Shown: one piece after another, positions 52,101-60,770 of the stretch
Numbering within the stretch: position 1 is the stretch's first letter
Layout: each line of letters starts with the position of its first letter
DNA from: Kribbella sp. VKM Ac-2569
GTDB lineage: Bacteria > Actinomycetota > Actinomycetes > Propionibacteriales > Kribbellaceae
Assembly (NCBI RefSeq): GCF_004216905.1
Contig: NZ_SGXJ01000006.1
Location: 62,001-126,000, forward strand
Length of the DNA: 64,000 bases
Direction of reading: 5' to 3'
Program-made: the position numbers and the translations under genes
Notes under the pieces: model-generated
Seen by the model: the letters and a program-made list of their open reading frames with translations, nothing else
What the model was told of the DNA's origin: nothing
Databases searched by the model: none

Positions 52101-53548
52101 CGCGACACCTCACCTGTGGTCACGGTTCCGTTCACCCGGCGCGTGATCCCGGCCGGGTTCGAGTCCTTCAGTACGTCGGGCAGCACCGCATCGGGAGCGT
52201 CCTGGTACACGACCGGACGCTGGAACCGCCGCGCCGCGGTCACCCCGACGCTGGTGTGGATCGAGCCGACCGTCGACGGGAACGGCCCGCCGTGATGCTG
52301 GGCCCACGACACTGCGACCCCGGTCGGCCAGCCGTTCCACAGAACGCGGCCCGCACGAGCGGTCAGCAGCGGGAGCAGGTCGCGCGCGAGCTCGGCGTCC
52401 GCGTCCTCCGCGTGCAGCGTCGCGGTCAGGTTGCCGTCGAAAGCCTCGATGGCTGCGCGCAGCTCGTCGGGCGAGGAGTACTCGACGACGACCGAGACGG
52501 GGCCGAAGCACTCCTCGAGGATCTCTTCACGGCGGGCGAGCAGCTCGGTCACCGTGGTCTGCAGGAGGGTCGCGCCGCCGGAGGCCCAGACGCGTACGCC
52601 GTCGACCTTCTCCAGCCGGTCGAGGCCCGAGGTGAAGCCGTGCTTGATGCGGTCGTTCAGCATCGGCGCCTCGGCGACGGCACCGGCCGCCTCGGACAGT
52701 TGTTCCTGCAGACCGTGGCCGGCCGGGAGGAAGAGCAGGCCGGGCTTGGTGCAGAACTGTCCGACGCCAAGCGTGAACGAACCGACGTACCCGCTCGCGA
52801 TATCCTTGCCGCGGGCATCAATCGCTGCCTGGGTGACGAAGACCGGGTTCAGGCTGCCGAGCTCGCCGTAGAACGGGATCGGCTCCGGGCGCGTCACGGC
52901 GATCTGGTGCAGTGCCTTGCCGGCCGGGACGGAACCGGTGAAGCCGGCTGCGGTGATCCGCGGGTCCTTGAGGGCCGTGACGCCGACGTCGAAGCCCGCG
53001 ATCAGGCCGAACGTCCCGTCCGGCGCACCGGCTGCCTTCAGCGCCTCGATCATCACCTCGGCGGTCCGGGCGGACAGCTCCGGGTGACCCGGGTGCGCCT
53101 TGACGATCACCGGGCAACCGGCCGCGAGCGCGGACGCGGTGTCTCCACCGCAGACGCTGAACGCGAACGGGAAGTTGCTGGCGGCAAACACCAGCACCGG
53201 GCCGAGGGGGACGAGGACGCGGCGGAGGTCCGGGCGCGGGACCGGCTTGGCCTGCGGGTCCAGGGTGTCGATGGTGACTTCCAGCAGGGAACCTTCTTCG
53301 AGCGCGTCTGCGAACATCCGCAGCTGGCCGGTGCTGCGGGCGACCTCGCCGGTCAGACGCGCCTGCGGCAGCGAGCTCTCACGCATCGCGATCGGCACCA
53401 GTTCGTCGGAGGCCGCGTCGAGCGCGTCCGCAACGGCGCGGATCCACCCGGCCCGGACGGCCGGCTCCGACGTACCAAAGGCAGGTGCCGCCGCAGTCGC
53501 CGCTGCCAGGACATGCTCGAGCTCGGCGGGGGTGGTGTCCTGCGTCAT
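52097..53548 (-). CDS. Aldehyde dehydrogenase (2-oxoglutarate-semialdehyde type)
   Basis: 483 residues from ATG at 53548. Catalytic Cys in VGQFCTKPG and Glu in FYGELGSLNP; the NADP-binding FAASNFPFAFSVCGGDTASA is the pattern of alpha-ketoglutaric-semialdehyde dehydrogenases. It probably oxidises 2-oxoglutarate semialdehyde, made from a pentonate by the IlvD- and FAH-type enzymes, to 2-oxoglutarate; a role on lactaldehyde is a possible alternative. Overlaps both neighbours by four bases. Confidence 0.9.
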
Positions 53549-54438
53549 CGGATTCCCTCCAGGTTGTCGGTTGCCAGGAACGCGAACGGTTCCCGGCCTG
53601 CGGCCACGGTATTCGTGAGGGTGCCGACCTCGTCGATGGTGATCGTGATGACATCGCCCTCGGCCAGTGCGAAGTCCAGCTCGGGGACGATCCCGGTGCC
53701 GGTCGCGAGGATCACGCCGTCGGGGAAGTCGTTCGGCAGGAACAGTGCGTCGATCAGGTCCTGGAGCTCGCGGACCAGCTTCTCGGTGGACGTCGTACCG
53801 GTGAACACCTCGTCGCCGCCACGACGGATCACCAGGTTGATGCCGAGCTTCTTGGGGTCCGCGACCTCCCAGACCGGCCGGATCCCCGACGCCAGCGCAC
53901 AACCGCCGGCGAACAGCTTCGCCTGCGGCACGTACAGCGGGTTGACGCCTTCGATCGACCGCGAGCTCATGTCGTTGCAGACCGTGAACCCGACGATCTC
54001 ACCGTGACTGTTGGCAACGACCGCCAGCTCCGGCTCGGGTACGTCGTGACCGGAGTCGGACCGGATCCCGACCGGCTCGCCGTCGACGACCACCCGCCAG
54101 GCCGGCGCCTTCTGGAACAGCTCGGGCCGGTCGGCGGTGTAGACCTTGTCGTAGACCGACTGCTCGCTGCTCTCCTCCATCCGGGCACCGCGCGAGCGCT
54201 CGTACGTCACGCCCGCGCACCACACCTCGCCGCGACCGTCGATCGGCGGGAGGAACGTCAGCCCTTCGACGGGCACCGCCTCACCGGCCTTGTCGACCTC
54301 CGCCTGCAGCTCCTCGCGGGTGAGCCGGAGCAGTTCGGCGAAACTGTTCACGCCCGGCAGCGAAGCCACCGTGTCCCCGGTGCGCACACCAGGGGTCGGG
54401 CGGCCGTCGACTGGGGACAGATAGCGGACCAAATGCAT
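53545..54438 (-). CDS. Fumarylacetoacetate-hydrolase-family enzyme
   Basis: 297 residues from ATG at 54438; GTG at 54453, overlapping the upstream stop (GTGA), would add five residues. The FAH fold shows in VWCAGVTYERSR, the metal-site Glu/Asp of PEPELAVVANSHG and NDMSSRSIEG. FAH relatives in sugar-acid operons are 2-keto-3-deoxy-pentonate dehydratases (XylX-like) or 2,4-diketo-3-deoxy-fuconate/rhamnonate hydrolases. Either fits here: the first with the aldehyde dehydrogenase, the second with fucosidase plus lactate enzymes. Confidence 0.9.
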   Translation of the reverse strand: MHLVRYLSPVDGRPTPGVRTGDTVASLPGVNSFAELLRLTREELQAEVDKAGEAVPVEGLTFLPPIDGRGEVWCAGVTYERSRGARMEESSEQSVYDKVYTADRPELFQKAPAWRVVVDGEPVGIRSDSGHDVPEPELAVVANSHGEIVGFTVCNDMSSRSIEGVNPLYVPQAKLFAGGCALASGIRPVWEVADPKKLGINLVIRRGGDEVFTGTTSTEKLVRELQDLIDALFLPNDFPDGVILATGTGIVPELDFALAEGDVITITIDEVGTLTNTVAAGREPFAFLATDNLEGIR

Positions 54439-54449
54439 GGACAGGCCTT

Positions 54450-57164
54450 TCACATTGACGTACCGAGCAGACCACGGGTGATCTGGAAACCGACGTTGCC
54501 GGAGGCAACCGCCTTGGGAACGAGCCGGCGACCGGCGACCGCAGCCACGATGTCCAGCCCGATCCGCGCCTGTTCGGACGCGTCACCGGTGGCCACCGCG
54601 TCCAGGTCGTCGCCGTACGTCGCGACCGTCTCCGGGTCGTTGCTGAACTCGACCACCGGAACGAACCGCTGCGCGGACAAGGTGCCGCCCGCGACATGCG
54701 CCAGAATCTGCTGGACACCCGTCGCGCCGAAGCCGGTCGCGGTCTCCATCCAGTCCGTCCCCGGCATCCGCATCACGTGCCACCCCGGCTCCGCGAACCG
54801 CTGCCCGTGCGCGACCGTCGGGCCCACCGGGTCCGCCGATCCGAACGCCGCAGTACGGAATCCGTCGTGCGCCAGCAACGCGCCACGTGACGACAGTACG
54901 ACGGAACCGCCGGAGCCGACGATCTCGCGGCCGATCAGCGCGAGCGCCTCGGCGGTCTCGTCCGAGAACGGGCCGCGGGCCTCTAGGCCGATCGTCAGCG
55001 CCCCGAGATCACCGGACTGCGCGACCGGAGCCGACAGGTCGAAGCTGCTGAACCAGTCCCGAACCCTGCCGCCGACCGCTTCGAGACCGCCGTCCGCCTG
55101 GATGCTCGCCCAGCCGAACCGGGACGGATCCTTGCCCGCCTCGACGAGCCGGGACCGGAAGTAGTCGTTGTGCGTCTTCTCGCAGCCGTGCTCGAGAAGC
55201 AGGGCCATCCGCGTGTTCGGGTGCAGAAGGTAGCCGAGCATGATGCGCGCGAACGTCTCCTCGGACGCGCCGCCGCTGCTGCCACAACCCTCGGTGTGCG
55301 GGAGCGCCACCATCCGCGTGACGGCGTCACCGGCCCACTTCTCCAACTCCGCCTGAGCCGCGATCCGCAGGGCCACCTGGCCGGAGCAGAGGCTGGTCGG
55401 CAGGATCAGACCAACTGCCTCAGGCACCAACCGGTCGTCGACCTTTAGCAGCTCGGCGAGCGTGCGGCCGTCGGAGGTCAGGCCGCGGTGCGGGAGCCCG
55501 TCGAGCGGGGCGTCGCGGTCCTCGCCCGGGAGGTCGGAGAGCTTTCGGCTCATTCGGCCGTCGGTGGTGATCGAGATGCCCTCGCGCGGGCCGGTCTGCT
55601 TCCAGTTCCGCCAGATCGACACCTGGCTGTGGCCGGCCCGCTCGCCCGCGCTCTTCTCACCGGACGCGACACGCACCACGAGATCGAAGGTCTCCGCGGT
55701 CAGGTCCGCCATCGACGTACCGGTCAGGTACTTGCCGGCGTCGACGTCCATCTCGGCGTGCAACCGCTCGTACCGCGCGCTCGTGGTGACGAACTTCAGC
55801 GTCGGGACGAACGGGAAGTTGGTGATCGACCCGTTGCCGGTGGTGAAGAAGATCAGGTTGCAGCCGCTTCCGATCTGGCCGGCGACCGACTCGAGGTCGT
55901 TGCCAGGGCTGTCCATGAAAATGTAGCCGTCGCCGGGCAGCGGCTCGCCGTAGTCGATCACGTGGTCGAGCCGGACCTCGCGCGGCAGTTTGCGCGCGGC
56001 GCCGATCGACTTCAGCACGATGTTGTAGAGCCCGCGGTACACGTTGCCGCCGGACGGGTTGCCCTCGGCCGTGTGCCCGTGCCAGCCGACGCGTTCCTTG
56101 AACGACTTGATCGTGGCCAGGAAGCGCTTGGCGGTCGCGAGGTCGCGGACGTTCTTCAGCACGTACGGCTCGGCGCCGATCAGTTCGTCGGTCTCCGCGA
56201 GCACCGCCGTACCGCCGTGCCGGATGACCTCCGCGCTGACCTGACCGGCGAGCGGGTTGGCCGAGATACCGGAGAAGGCGTCGGATCCGCCGCATTGCAA
56301 GGCGATCTTGAGGTCCGCGAGCGGGACCTCCTCGCGCTGCTGCGCGTCGACGACCGGCAGCCACGGCTCGATCAGCGCGCCGGCGGCCGTCAGGTCGTGC
56401 TCGAAGCCTGCGCTGCGGGTGAAGTAGGCGTGCGGCACCTTGATCGACGGGTAGCCGTTCTCGGCCAGGAAGTTCTTGATCGCCTCGCCGGAGACGACAT
56501 CACCCTCGGTGTCGACGATCAGGACGGCGCCGACGTTCGGGTTCAGCGTGAAGCCGCCGAGCGTGGCGAGCAGGAAGTGCAGATTGTTCGGGACCTCGTC
56601 CTCGCCGCCTTCGGTGTGCGCCACCGGTACGACACCGTCGCCCGCGGCCGCACCGTCGAAACGCCGGGCCAACTCGGTGACGAACCCGCTGCTCCGCGAA
56701 CTGGTCGCCAGCAGTACGACGTGATTTCGCGTCCCGGCCGGGCCCTGCTCACGGGGGTAGCCGAGGAACGTGCCGGACTGCTCGACGCTCGTCACCTGGG
56801 CGCCGAAGTGCAGCGCCGACTCGTCCAGCTCGAACGGGTCGAGCGGCTCGTTGGTCGCACTCGGCGCCTCGGGCAGGCCGTCCACACCGCGAGCGGTAAC
56901 CGCTGCGAGGCTGGTCGGCGTACAGACGTAGTCGCCTGGGATCAGGTCACGGGAGGCGCGCGCGAACGCGGTGTTCCACGAGGTCAGCGCGTCGCCGGTC
57001 GCAACCGGAACGACCACGAAGCGGTGCCCTTCGAGCACGGTGTGCGGCAGCGTGATCGTCGTACCGTCGAGCTCAACCTCCGTGCCGGCGTCCAGCCGCC
57101 GGGAGGCGATCGCGACGTTGTCGCCGGGCTCGGGCAGGACGCCGATCTGTTCGAACCTCACCAT
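54450..57164 (-). CDS. Double-length UxaA/altronate-dehydratase-family protein
   Basis: 904 residues, nearly twice the usual 500. Residues 1-95 form a SAF domain. About 125-510 is a complete UxaA-type module (GYPREQGPAGTRNHVV, QCGGSDAFSGISANP, GCNLIFFTTGNGS), but the Cys positions seen in classical UxaA are replaced (SSRSS, EGGEDE, DTEGD). About 590-900 repeats the first part of the module with cysteines kept (LPTSLCSGQVA, HTEGCGSS, LEHGCEKTHND). It dehydrates an aldonate or aldarate. First gene of the eight-gene operon, 120 bases from the divergent GntR regulator. Confidence 0.88.
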   Translation of the reverse strand: MVRFEQIGVLPEPGDNVAIASRRLDAGTEVELDGTTITLPHTVLEGHRFVVVPVATGDALTSWNTAFARASRDLIPGDYVCTPTSLAAVTARGVDGLPEAPSATNEPLDPFELDESALHFGAQVTSVEQSGTFLGYPREQGPAGTRNHVVLLATSSRSSGFVTELARRFDGAAAGDGVVPVAHTEGGEDEVPNNLHFLLATLGGFTLNPNVGAVLIVDTEGDVVSGEAIKNFLAENGYPSIKVPHAYFTRSAGFEHDLTAAGALIEPWLPVVDAQQREEVPLADLKIALQCGGSDAFSGISANPLAGQVSAEVIRHGGTAVLAETDELIGAEPYVLKNVRDLATAKRFLATIKSFKERVGWHGHTAEGNPSGGNVYRGLYNIVLKSIGAARKLPREVRLDHVIDYGEPLPGDGYIFMDSPGNDLESVAGQIGSGCNLIFFTTGNGSITNFPFVPTLKFVTTSARYERLHAEMDVDAGKYLTGTSMADLTAETFDLVVRVASGEKSAGERAGHSQVSIWRNWKQTGPREGISITTDGRMSRKLSDLPGEDRDAPLDGLPHRGLTSDGRTLAELLKVDDRLVPEAVGLILPTSLCSGQVALRIAAQAELEKWAGDAVTRMVALPHTEGCGSSGGASEETFARIMLGYLLHPNTRMALLLEHGCEKTHNDYFRSRLVEAGKDPSRFGWASIQADGGLEAVGGRVRDWFSSFDLSAPVAQSGDLGALTIGLEARGPFSDETAEALALIGREIVGSGGSVVLSSRGALLAHDGFRTAAFGSADPVGPTVAHGQRFAEPGWHVMRMPGTDWMETATGFGATGVQQILAHVAGGTLSAQRFVPVVEFSNDPETVATYGDDLDAVATGDASEQARIGLDIVAAVAGRRLVPKAVASGNVGFQITRGLLGTSM

Positions 57165-57202
57165 CGTTCGTGCCTTCCCATAGCTTGCTCTCGCCCGAAT
57201 CG

Positions 57203-57213
57203 TGCATGATGCA
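57203..57213. promoter_or_regulatory. Palindrome between GntR and UxaA genes
   Basis: TGCATGATGCA is a perfect 5+1+5 palindrome in the divergent spacer, within the longer GTGCATGATGCATGAT. Length and position suit an FCD-type GntR operator controlling both directions; binding is inferred. Confidence 0.5.
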
Positions 57214-57284
57214 TGATTACCAGTGTTACCCTGCCGAAACCGAACGGTGGGGTCAACCCCGCGACCAGATTCCGGAGACACCAG

Positions 57285-57965
57285 ATGAGCGAGCCAGTGG
57301 CACCGGTGGACCGGCGGCTGCTCCGGCGGCAGATGCTCGCCGACGACGTGTACGAGGCCATCAAGACGATGCTGATGGACCACGTCATCCGGCCCGGGGC
57401 GCGGATCTCGATCGACGGGCTCGCGCGGGAGTTCCAGGTGTCGTCGACACCGGTGCGGGAGGCTCTGGCCCGGTTGGAGTCGGAAGGACTGGCGGTCAAG
57501 GAGCCCCTGAAGGGTTATCGCGCCACTCCGCTCCTCTCGCTCGAGGAGTTCGACGATCTCTACCGGTTCCGGCTCCTGCTCGAGCCGTGGGCGGCGCGGC
57601 GGGCGGCCGAGCTGATCTCCCCCGAAGGCGTGGAACGGTTGCGCGCCGAGCTGGCGAACGCGGTCGAGCCGACCTCGATCGACTACGCCGGGTACAAGTC
57701 GCTGACCGTGCACGACAACCGGTTCCACTCGCTGATCGCGTCGCTGTCCGGGAGCGAGCAGGTTCGATCGGCCTTCGAGCGGACCCACTGCCACCTGCAC
57801 ATCTTCCGGTTGCACTACGACCGCGACATCGGCCCCGAGGTCCTCACCGAGCACCGCGTGCTGGTCGAGGCGATCACCTCGGGCGATCCGGCCGCGGCCG
57901 AGTCGGCGATGACCCGGCACATCGAGAACTCGATGACCCTGCGGTTGCGCCGCCTCTACGAATGA
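57285..57965 (+). CDS. GntR-family regulator, FCD (FadR) type
   Basis: 226 residues from ATG at 57285 (GGAGACACC upstream); an in-frame start at 57213 lies inside the operator and is less likely. The N-terminal HTH (REFQVSSTPVREALARLESEG) is followed by an all-helical FCD domain with the metal-site pattern Asp/His (HDNRFHSLIA, TEHRVLVEAI, MTRHIENSM). FCD members sense small acids such as gluconate, galactarate or lactate. Divergent control of the sugar-acid operon is almost certain from layout. Confidence 0.93.
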   Translation: MSEPVAPVDRRLLRRQMLADDVYEAIKTMLMDHVIRPGARISIDGLAREFQVSSTPVREALARLESEGLAVKEPLKGYRATPLLSLEEFDDLYRFRLLLEPWAARRAAELISPEGVERLRAELANAVEPTSIDYAGYKSLTVHDNRFHSLIASLSGSEQVRSAFERTHCHLHIFRLHYDRDIGPEVLTEHRVLVEAITSGDPAAAESAMTRHIENSMTLRLRRLYE

Positions 57966-58369
57966 CCCGTCGCCCTTTCCCGCTGGCAGTGCCGCCGGAG
58001 CTCACGGCGTACATCCTCGACTTCCACTGGGACGTCGAACGGCTGCACGCCCTCGACCTGCCGACGGTTGATCTGCGGGTTGCCGGCCTGGCTCACCATC
58101 TCGACCTGCCGTTCTGGGCGTACGACGACCGGCCCTTCCAGGTCACGCCCCGCCAGGTCGCCGCGGATCCGGTCACCTACCGGGCGCAGTACGAACGCAC
58201 CCTCGCCGCCGACCTCCGCCACCCCATCGACGTCGTCCACCGCCCCGACGACCGCATCACCATCCTGGACGGCGTCCACCGACTACTCCGGGCAGAACTC
58301 GAACACCACCCGAGCATCACCGCGCGAGTCCTGCAGTGGTCCGAGCTGGACCACATCGCCGTACCGTAA
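57962..58369 (+). CDS. Small ParB/sulfiredoxin-like protein
   Basis: 135 residues from ATG at 57962, overlapping the GntR stop (ATGA). The C-terminal half has the ParB/Srx-type pattern ITILDGVHRLLRAELEHH (DG-x-HR). The N-terminal half gives a set of conserved-looking aromatic residues. Role unknown; translational coupling to the regulator suggests a linked, perhaps modulatory, function. Confidence 0.65.
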   Translation: MTRRPFPLAVPPELTAYILDFHWDVERLHALDLPTVDLRVAGLAHHLDLPFWAYDDRPFQVTPRQVAADPVTYRAQYERTLAADLRHPIDVVHRPDDRITILDGVHRLLRAELEHHPSITARVLQWSELDHIAVP

Positions 58370-58371
58370 CG

Positions 58372-58710
58372 TCACTCCACCGGCGCGCCGCCGTACGAGA
58401 CCTCGTTGCCGTCCGGATCGTAGAAGGTCGCATGCCGTACGCCGTTCTCGTATGTCTCCCGTACGGCGGGCTCCAGGCCGCGCTCGGCGATCGCACCGAG
58501 CGCGGCGTCGAAGTCCTCGACGAACAACGTGTGCTGCGCATGGCCGGCATGCTCCGGAACGACCTCGATGTAGAGGTACCGGTGCTCCCCGACCTCCCAC
58601 ACCGCCTCGATGTCGTTCGGCAGAAAACTCGGCGGCGCCCCGAGAAGCTTCTCGTACCAGGCGACCGCGACGTCGTAGTCCCGAACAGAAATCCCGGCGA
58701 ACAGATCCAT
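58372..58710 (-). CDS. VOC-family (glyoxalase-like) protein
   Basis: 112 residues starting MDLFAGISVRDYDVAVAWYE, with the Y-E-K-L-LG and FYDPDGNEVSYGG motifs of the VOC family. The reaction is unknown. Tail-to-tail with the ParB-like gene, two bases between stops. Confidence 0.9.
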   Translation of the reverse strand: MDLFAGISVRDYDVAVAWYEKLLGAPPSFLPNDIEAVWEVGEHRYLYIEVVPEHAGHAQHTLFVEDFDAALGAIAERGLEPAVRETYENGVRHATFYDPDGNEVSYGGAPVE

Positions 58711-58732
58711 ACCGGATCTTATCGGCAGGAGA

Positions 58733-59929
58733 TCACTCCGGGGCGTCGCCGTGGTCGGGGATCTCGAGTTGTACGCCGCCTTGCAGGGCGGACTGGTGGG
58801 CGTAGATGCCGGGGAGGGTGTAGCGGGCGGAGACCCAGGCGTTGATCGGCGGGAGGGTCTTGTCGGCGACCGCGCGGACGAAGTCGTCGGCGAGGAAGTG
58901 GTGCGAGCCCTCGTGACCGTTGTGCAGGCCGGCGAACTCCTCCGGGAGGCGGGAGCGGTCGTGGACCGGGGACAGCCCGGATCGGAACGCGTCCCGCAGC
59001 GCCGGGTCGACGTTCGCCAGGTCGGCGTCGTCCCCGGAACCGCTCGGCTTCGTCTCCATCAGGTGGCTGACGTCCTCGACGCCTTGCTTGTTCTGCCACA
59101 GCGTCGTGGTGGCGAGCTGCTCGAAGCTGCCCTCGGTGCCGAACACCCGCAGCCGCGACTCCCGGATGTGCGACGGGTACCCGACGCGGCGCATCTCGTT
59201 CGTCCGCATGATCCCGCCGTCGGCGAGCTTGAACAGCGCGGTCGCGTTCGAGAAGTCGTTGTCGAACTGGCTGATCTCCTTGTCGAAGACGCCGTCGCCG
59301 CGGTCGTCCTTGACGCCGATCGCCGACACGTGGGTGGCGTGCTGACCGGTCACCGAGAGAACGTTGCCGACGGCGTGCGTCGGGTAGAGCAGCGGCGGGA
59401 ACGACGCGGTCTTCTTCCAGTCGTCGCCGCCGGAGTACTGGTACGCCGCGTAGAACCCGAGGTCCATGTCGTGGACGTAGTCGCCCTCGGTGTAGAACAC
59501 CCGGCCGAACTCGCCGTCCGCCAGCTTCTTCCGGCAGTACACCGACGACGGGTAGTAGTAGCTCGTCTCACCCATCATGTAGGTGAGGCCGGTCTCCTTC
59601 ACCAGCTCGATGATGCGCGCGATCTGGTCCGCCTCGATCGCCATCGGGACCGTGGAGTACACGTGCTTGCCGGCCTCGAGCGCCTTGATCGCCATCTCGC
59701 CGTGCAGCCACCGCTGCGTGAAGATCGCGACCGCGTCCACGTCCGACTCGAGCATCTCCTCGAACGACGCATGCGTCACCGTGATCCCCTGCTTGGCGGC
59801 CATCTCCGCCGTCCGCTCCGGGACGACGTCGGTCAGTCGCACATCGGACACGTCCGGATGCGCGGACCACAGCCGCAGGAACGAAGGGGCGAACTGGCCG
59901 GCTCCGACCACACCGATGCTGATTCCCAT
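58733..59929 (-). CDS. Gfo/Idh/MocA-family oxidoreductase
   Basis: 398 residues from ATG at 59929. Rossmann motif VVGAGQFAPSFLRLW; in place of the usual EKP it has YSTVPMAIEADQ, so the conserved Lys of the EKP motif is missing. The active-site segment PPLLYPTHAVGNVLSVTG carries a His. It is an NAD(P)-linked enzyme or lectin-like relative acting on a sugar; the changed EKP casts doubt on standard dehydrogenase activity. The start region contains two strong palindromes, so expression is tightly regulated, but no regulator is adjacent. Confidence 0.85.
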   Translation of the reverse strand: MGISIGVVGAGQFAPSFLRLWSAHPDVSDVRLTDVVPERTAEMAAKQGITVTHASFEEMLESDVDAVAIFTQRWLHGEMAIKALEAGKHVYSTVPMAIEADQIARIIELVKETGLTYMMGETSYYYPSSVYCRKKLADGEFGRVFYTEGDYVHDMDLGFYAAYQYSGGDDWKKTASFPPLLYPTHAVGNVLSVTGQHATHVSAIGVKDDRGDGVFDKEISQFDNDFSNATALFKLADGGIMRTNEMRRVGYPSHIRESRLRVFGTEGSFEQLATTTLWQNKQGVEDVSHLMETKPSGSGDDADLANVDPALRDAFRSGLSPVHDRSRLPEEFAGLHNGHEGSHHFLADDFVRAVADKTLPPINAWVSARYTLPGIYAHQSALQGGVQLEIPDHGDAPE

Positions 59930-59952
59930 GCGGAAGAGCCAATCACACATTT

Positions 59953-59993
59953 ATGTTCCACGGAAGAACATATTCACACGTTGAAACGTGTGA
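59953..59993 (-). promoter_or_regulatory. Two operator-like palindromes before Gfo/Idh gene
   Basis: ATGTTC (59953-59958) and GAACAT (59966-59971) form an interrupted palindrome. Beside it TCACACGTTGAAACGTGTGA (59974-59993) is a perfect 9-base inverted repeat around GA. Both lie in the 65 bases upstream of the start. The second resembles GntR/LacI-type 20-base operators. Confidence 0.55.
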
Positions 59994-60030
59994 CCGCGAC
60001 CACGCCGCCCACCCGCCCGAGGCACCTTGA

Positions 60031-60075
60031 GCACCCACCAACCATTCTCACGGCGTCAAAACGGTTGGTGGGTGC
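60031..60075. terminator. Strong hairpin between Gfo/Idh promoter and GDPD end
   Basis: GCACCCACCAACC (60031-60043) and GGTTGGTGGGTGC (60063-60075) form a perfect 13-base stem. Outside it, CCCACCCGCCC and GGGCGGGGTGGG extend the symmetry. It lies just past the 3' end of the Ugp-like operon and is its likely terminator. Confidence 0.7.
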
Positions 60076-60095
60076 CCAAAGTTGGGCGGGGTGGG

Positions 60096-60770
60096 TTAGG
60101 GGTGTGGGAGCAGGTGGGGGTTGTCGGTGGTGATGCCGTTTACGGCTAGGGCGGTGGCCTTGGTGAGGGTGTCGGCGTCGGGGACGGGCCAGGCGGTGAC
60201 GGAGAGGCCGGCGGCGTGGAGGTCGGCGACGGCTTCTGGGGTGAGGCCGGCGATGCCGCAGAGGGACCAGCTCGCGCCGGCTGCGCGGGTACGGGTGATG
60301 ACCTCGGCGGTGTCCGGCGTACGGCCGAAGATGTGGCCGGTCGTCACGTCCGGGAACGCCTCACGGACGGCGAGCAGGATCTCCGGGTGGAACGACGTCA
60401 CCAGGGTCCGCTCGGCCAACGCCGGGTCCGACTTCAGCGACTGGGCGAGCAGCGGTACGGCGGCCTCCGCCTTGACCTCCGCCTGGAACCGTACGTCGAT
60501 CGCCGCGACCGTCTCGGCCCACGTCGGGACCTGCTCCCGAAGACCGGCATCCAAGGCCCGCAGCTCGGCGAGCGTCAGCTCCTCGACCGCACCCGAACCC
60601 GACGTGGTGCGGTCGACGGTGGCGTCGTGCATGATCACGAGTTCGCCGTCCGCGCTGACACGGAGGTCGAGCTCGATCTCGTCGCAGCCGTCCGCGACCG
60701 CCCGGCGGAACGAGCGCAGCGTGTTCTCCGGTTCGGTCCCGAGTGCGCCCCGGTGGCCGGTGATGATCAC
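60096..60770 (-). CDS. Glycerophosphodiester phosphodiesterase (UgpQ-like)
   Basis: 224 residues from GTG at 60770, overlapping the binding-protein stop (GTGA). Catalytic residues of the GDPD fold are present: His in ITGHRGALG, Glu in EPENTLRS, E-x-D in EIELDLRVS, His in VIMHDATVD, and Glu-x-Lys in EVKAEAA. It splits glycerophosphodiesters to glycerol-3-phosphate and an alcohol. No signal peptide, so it works inside on imported substrate. Last gene of the Ugp-like operon. Confidence 0.93.
   Translation of the reverse strand: MIITGHRGALGTEPENTLRSFRRAVADGCDEIELDLRVSADGELVIMHDATVDRTTSGSGAVEELTLAELRALDAGLREQVPTWAETVAAIDVRFQAEVKAEAAVPLLAQSLKSDPALAERTLVTSFHPEILLAVREAFPDVTTGHIFGRTPDTAEVITRTRAAGASWSLCGIAGLTPEAVADLHAAGLSVTAWPVPDADTLTKATALAVNGITTDNPHLLPHP

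Noticed and set aside
57170..57961. Long alternative frame inside the GntR gene leading into the ParB-like protein
   Set aside because: Composition is out-of-frame Arg/Gly/Ala-rich sequence; the ParB-like protein starts at the coupled ATG at 57962.
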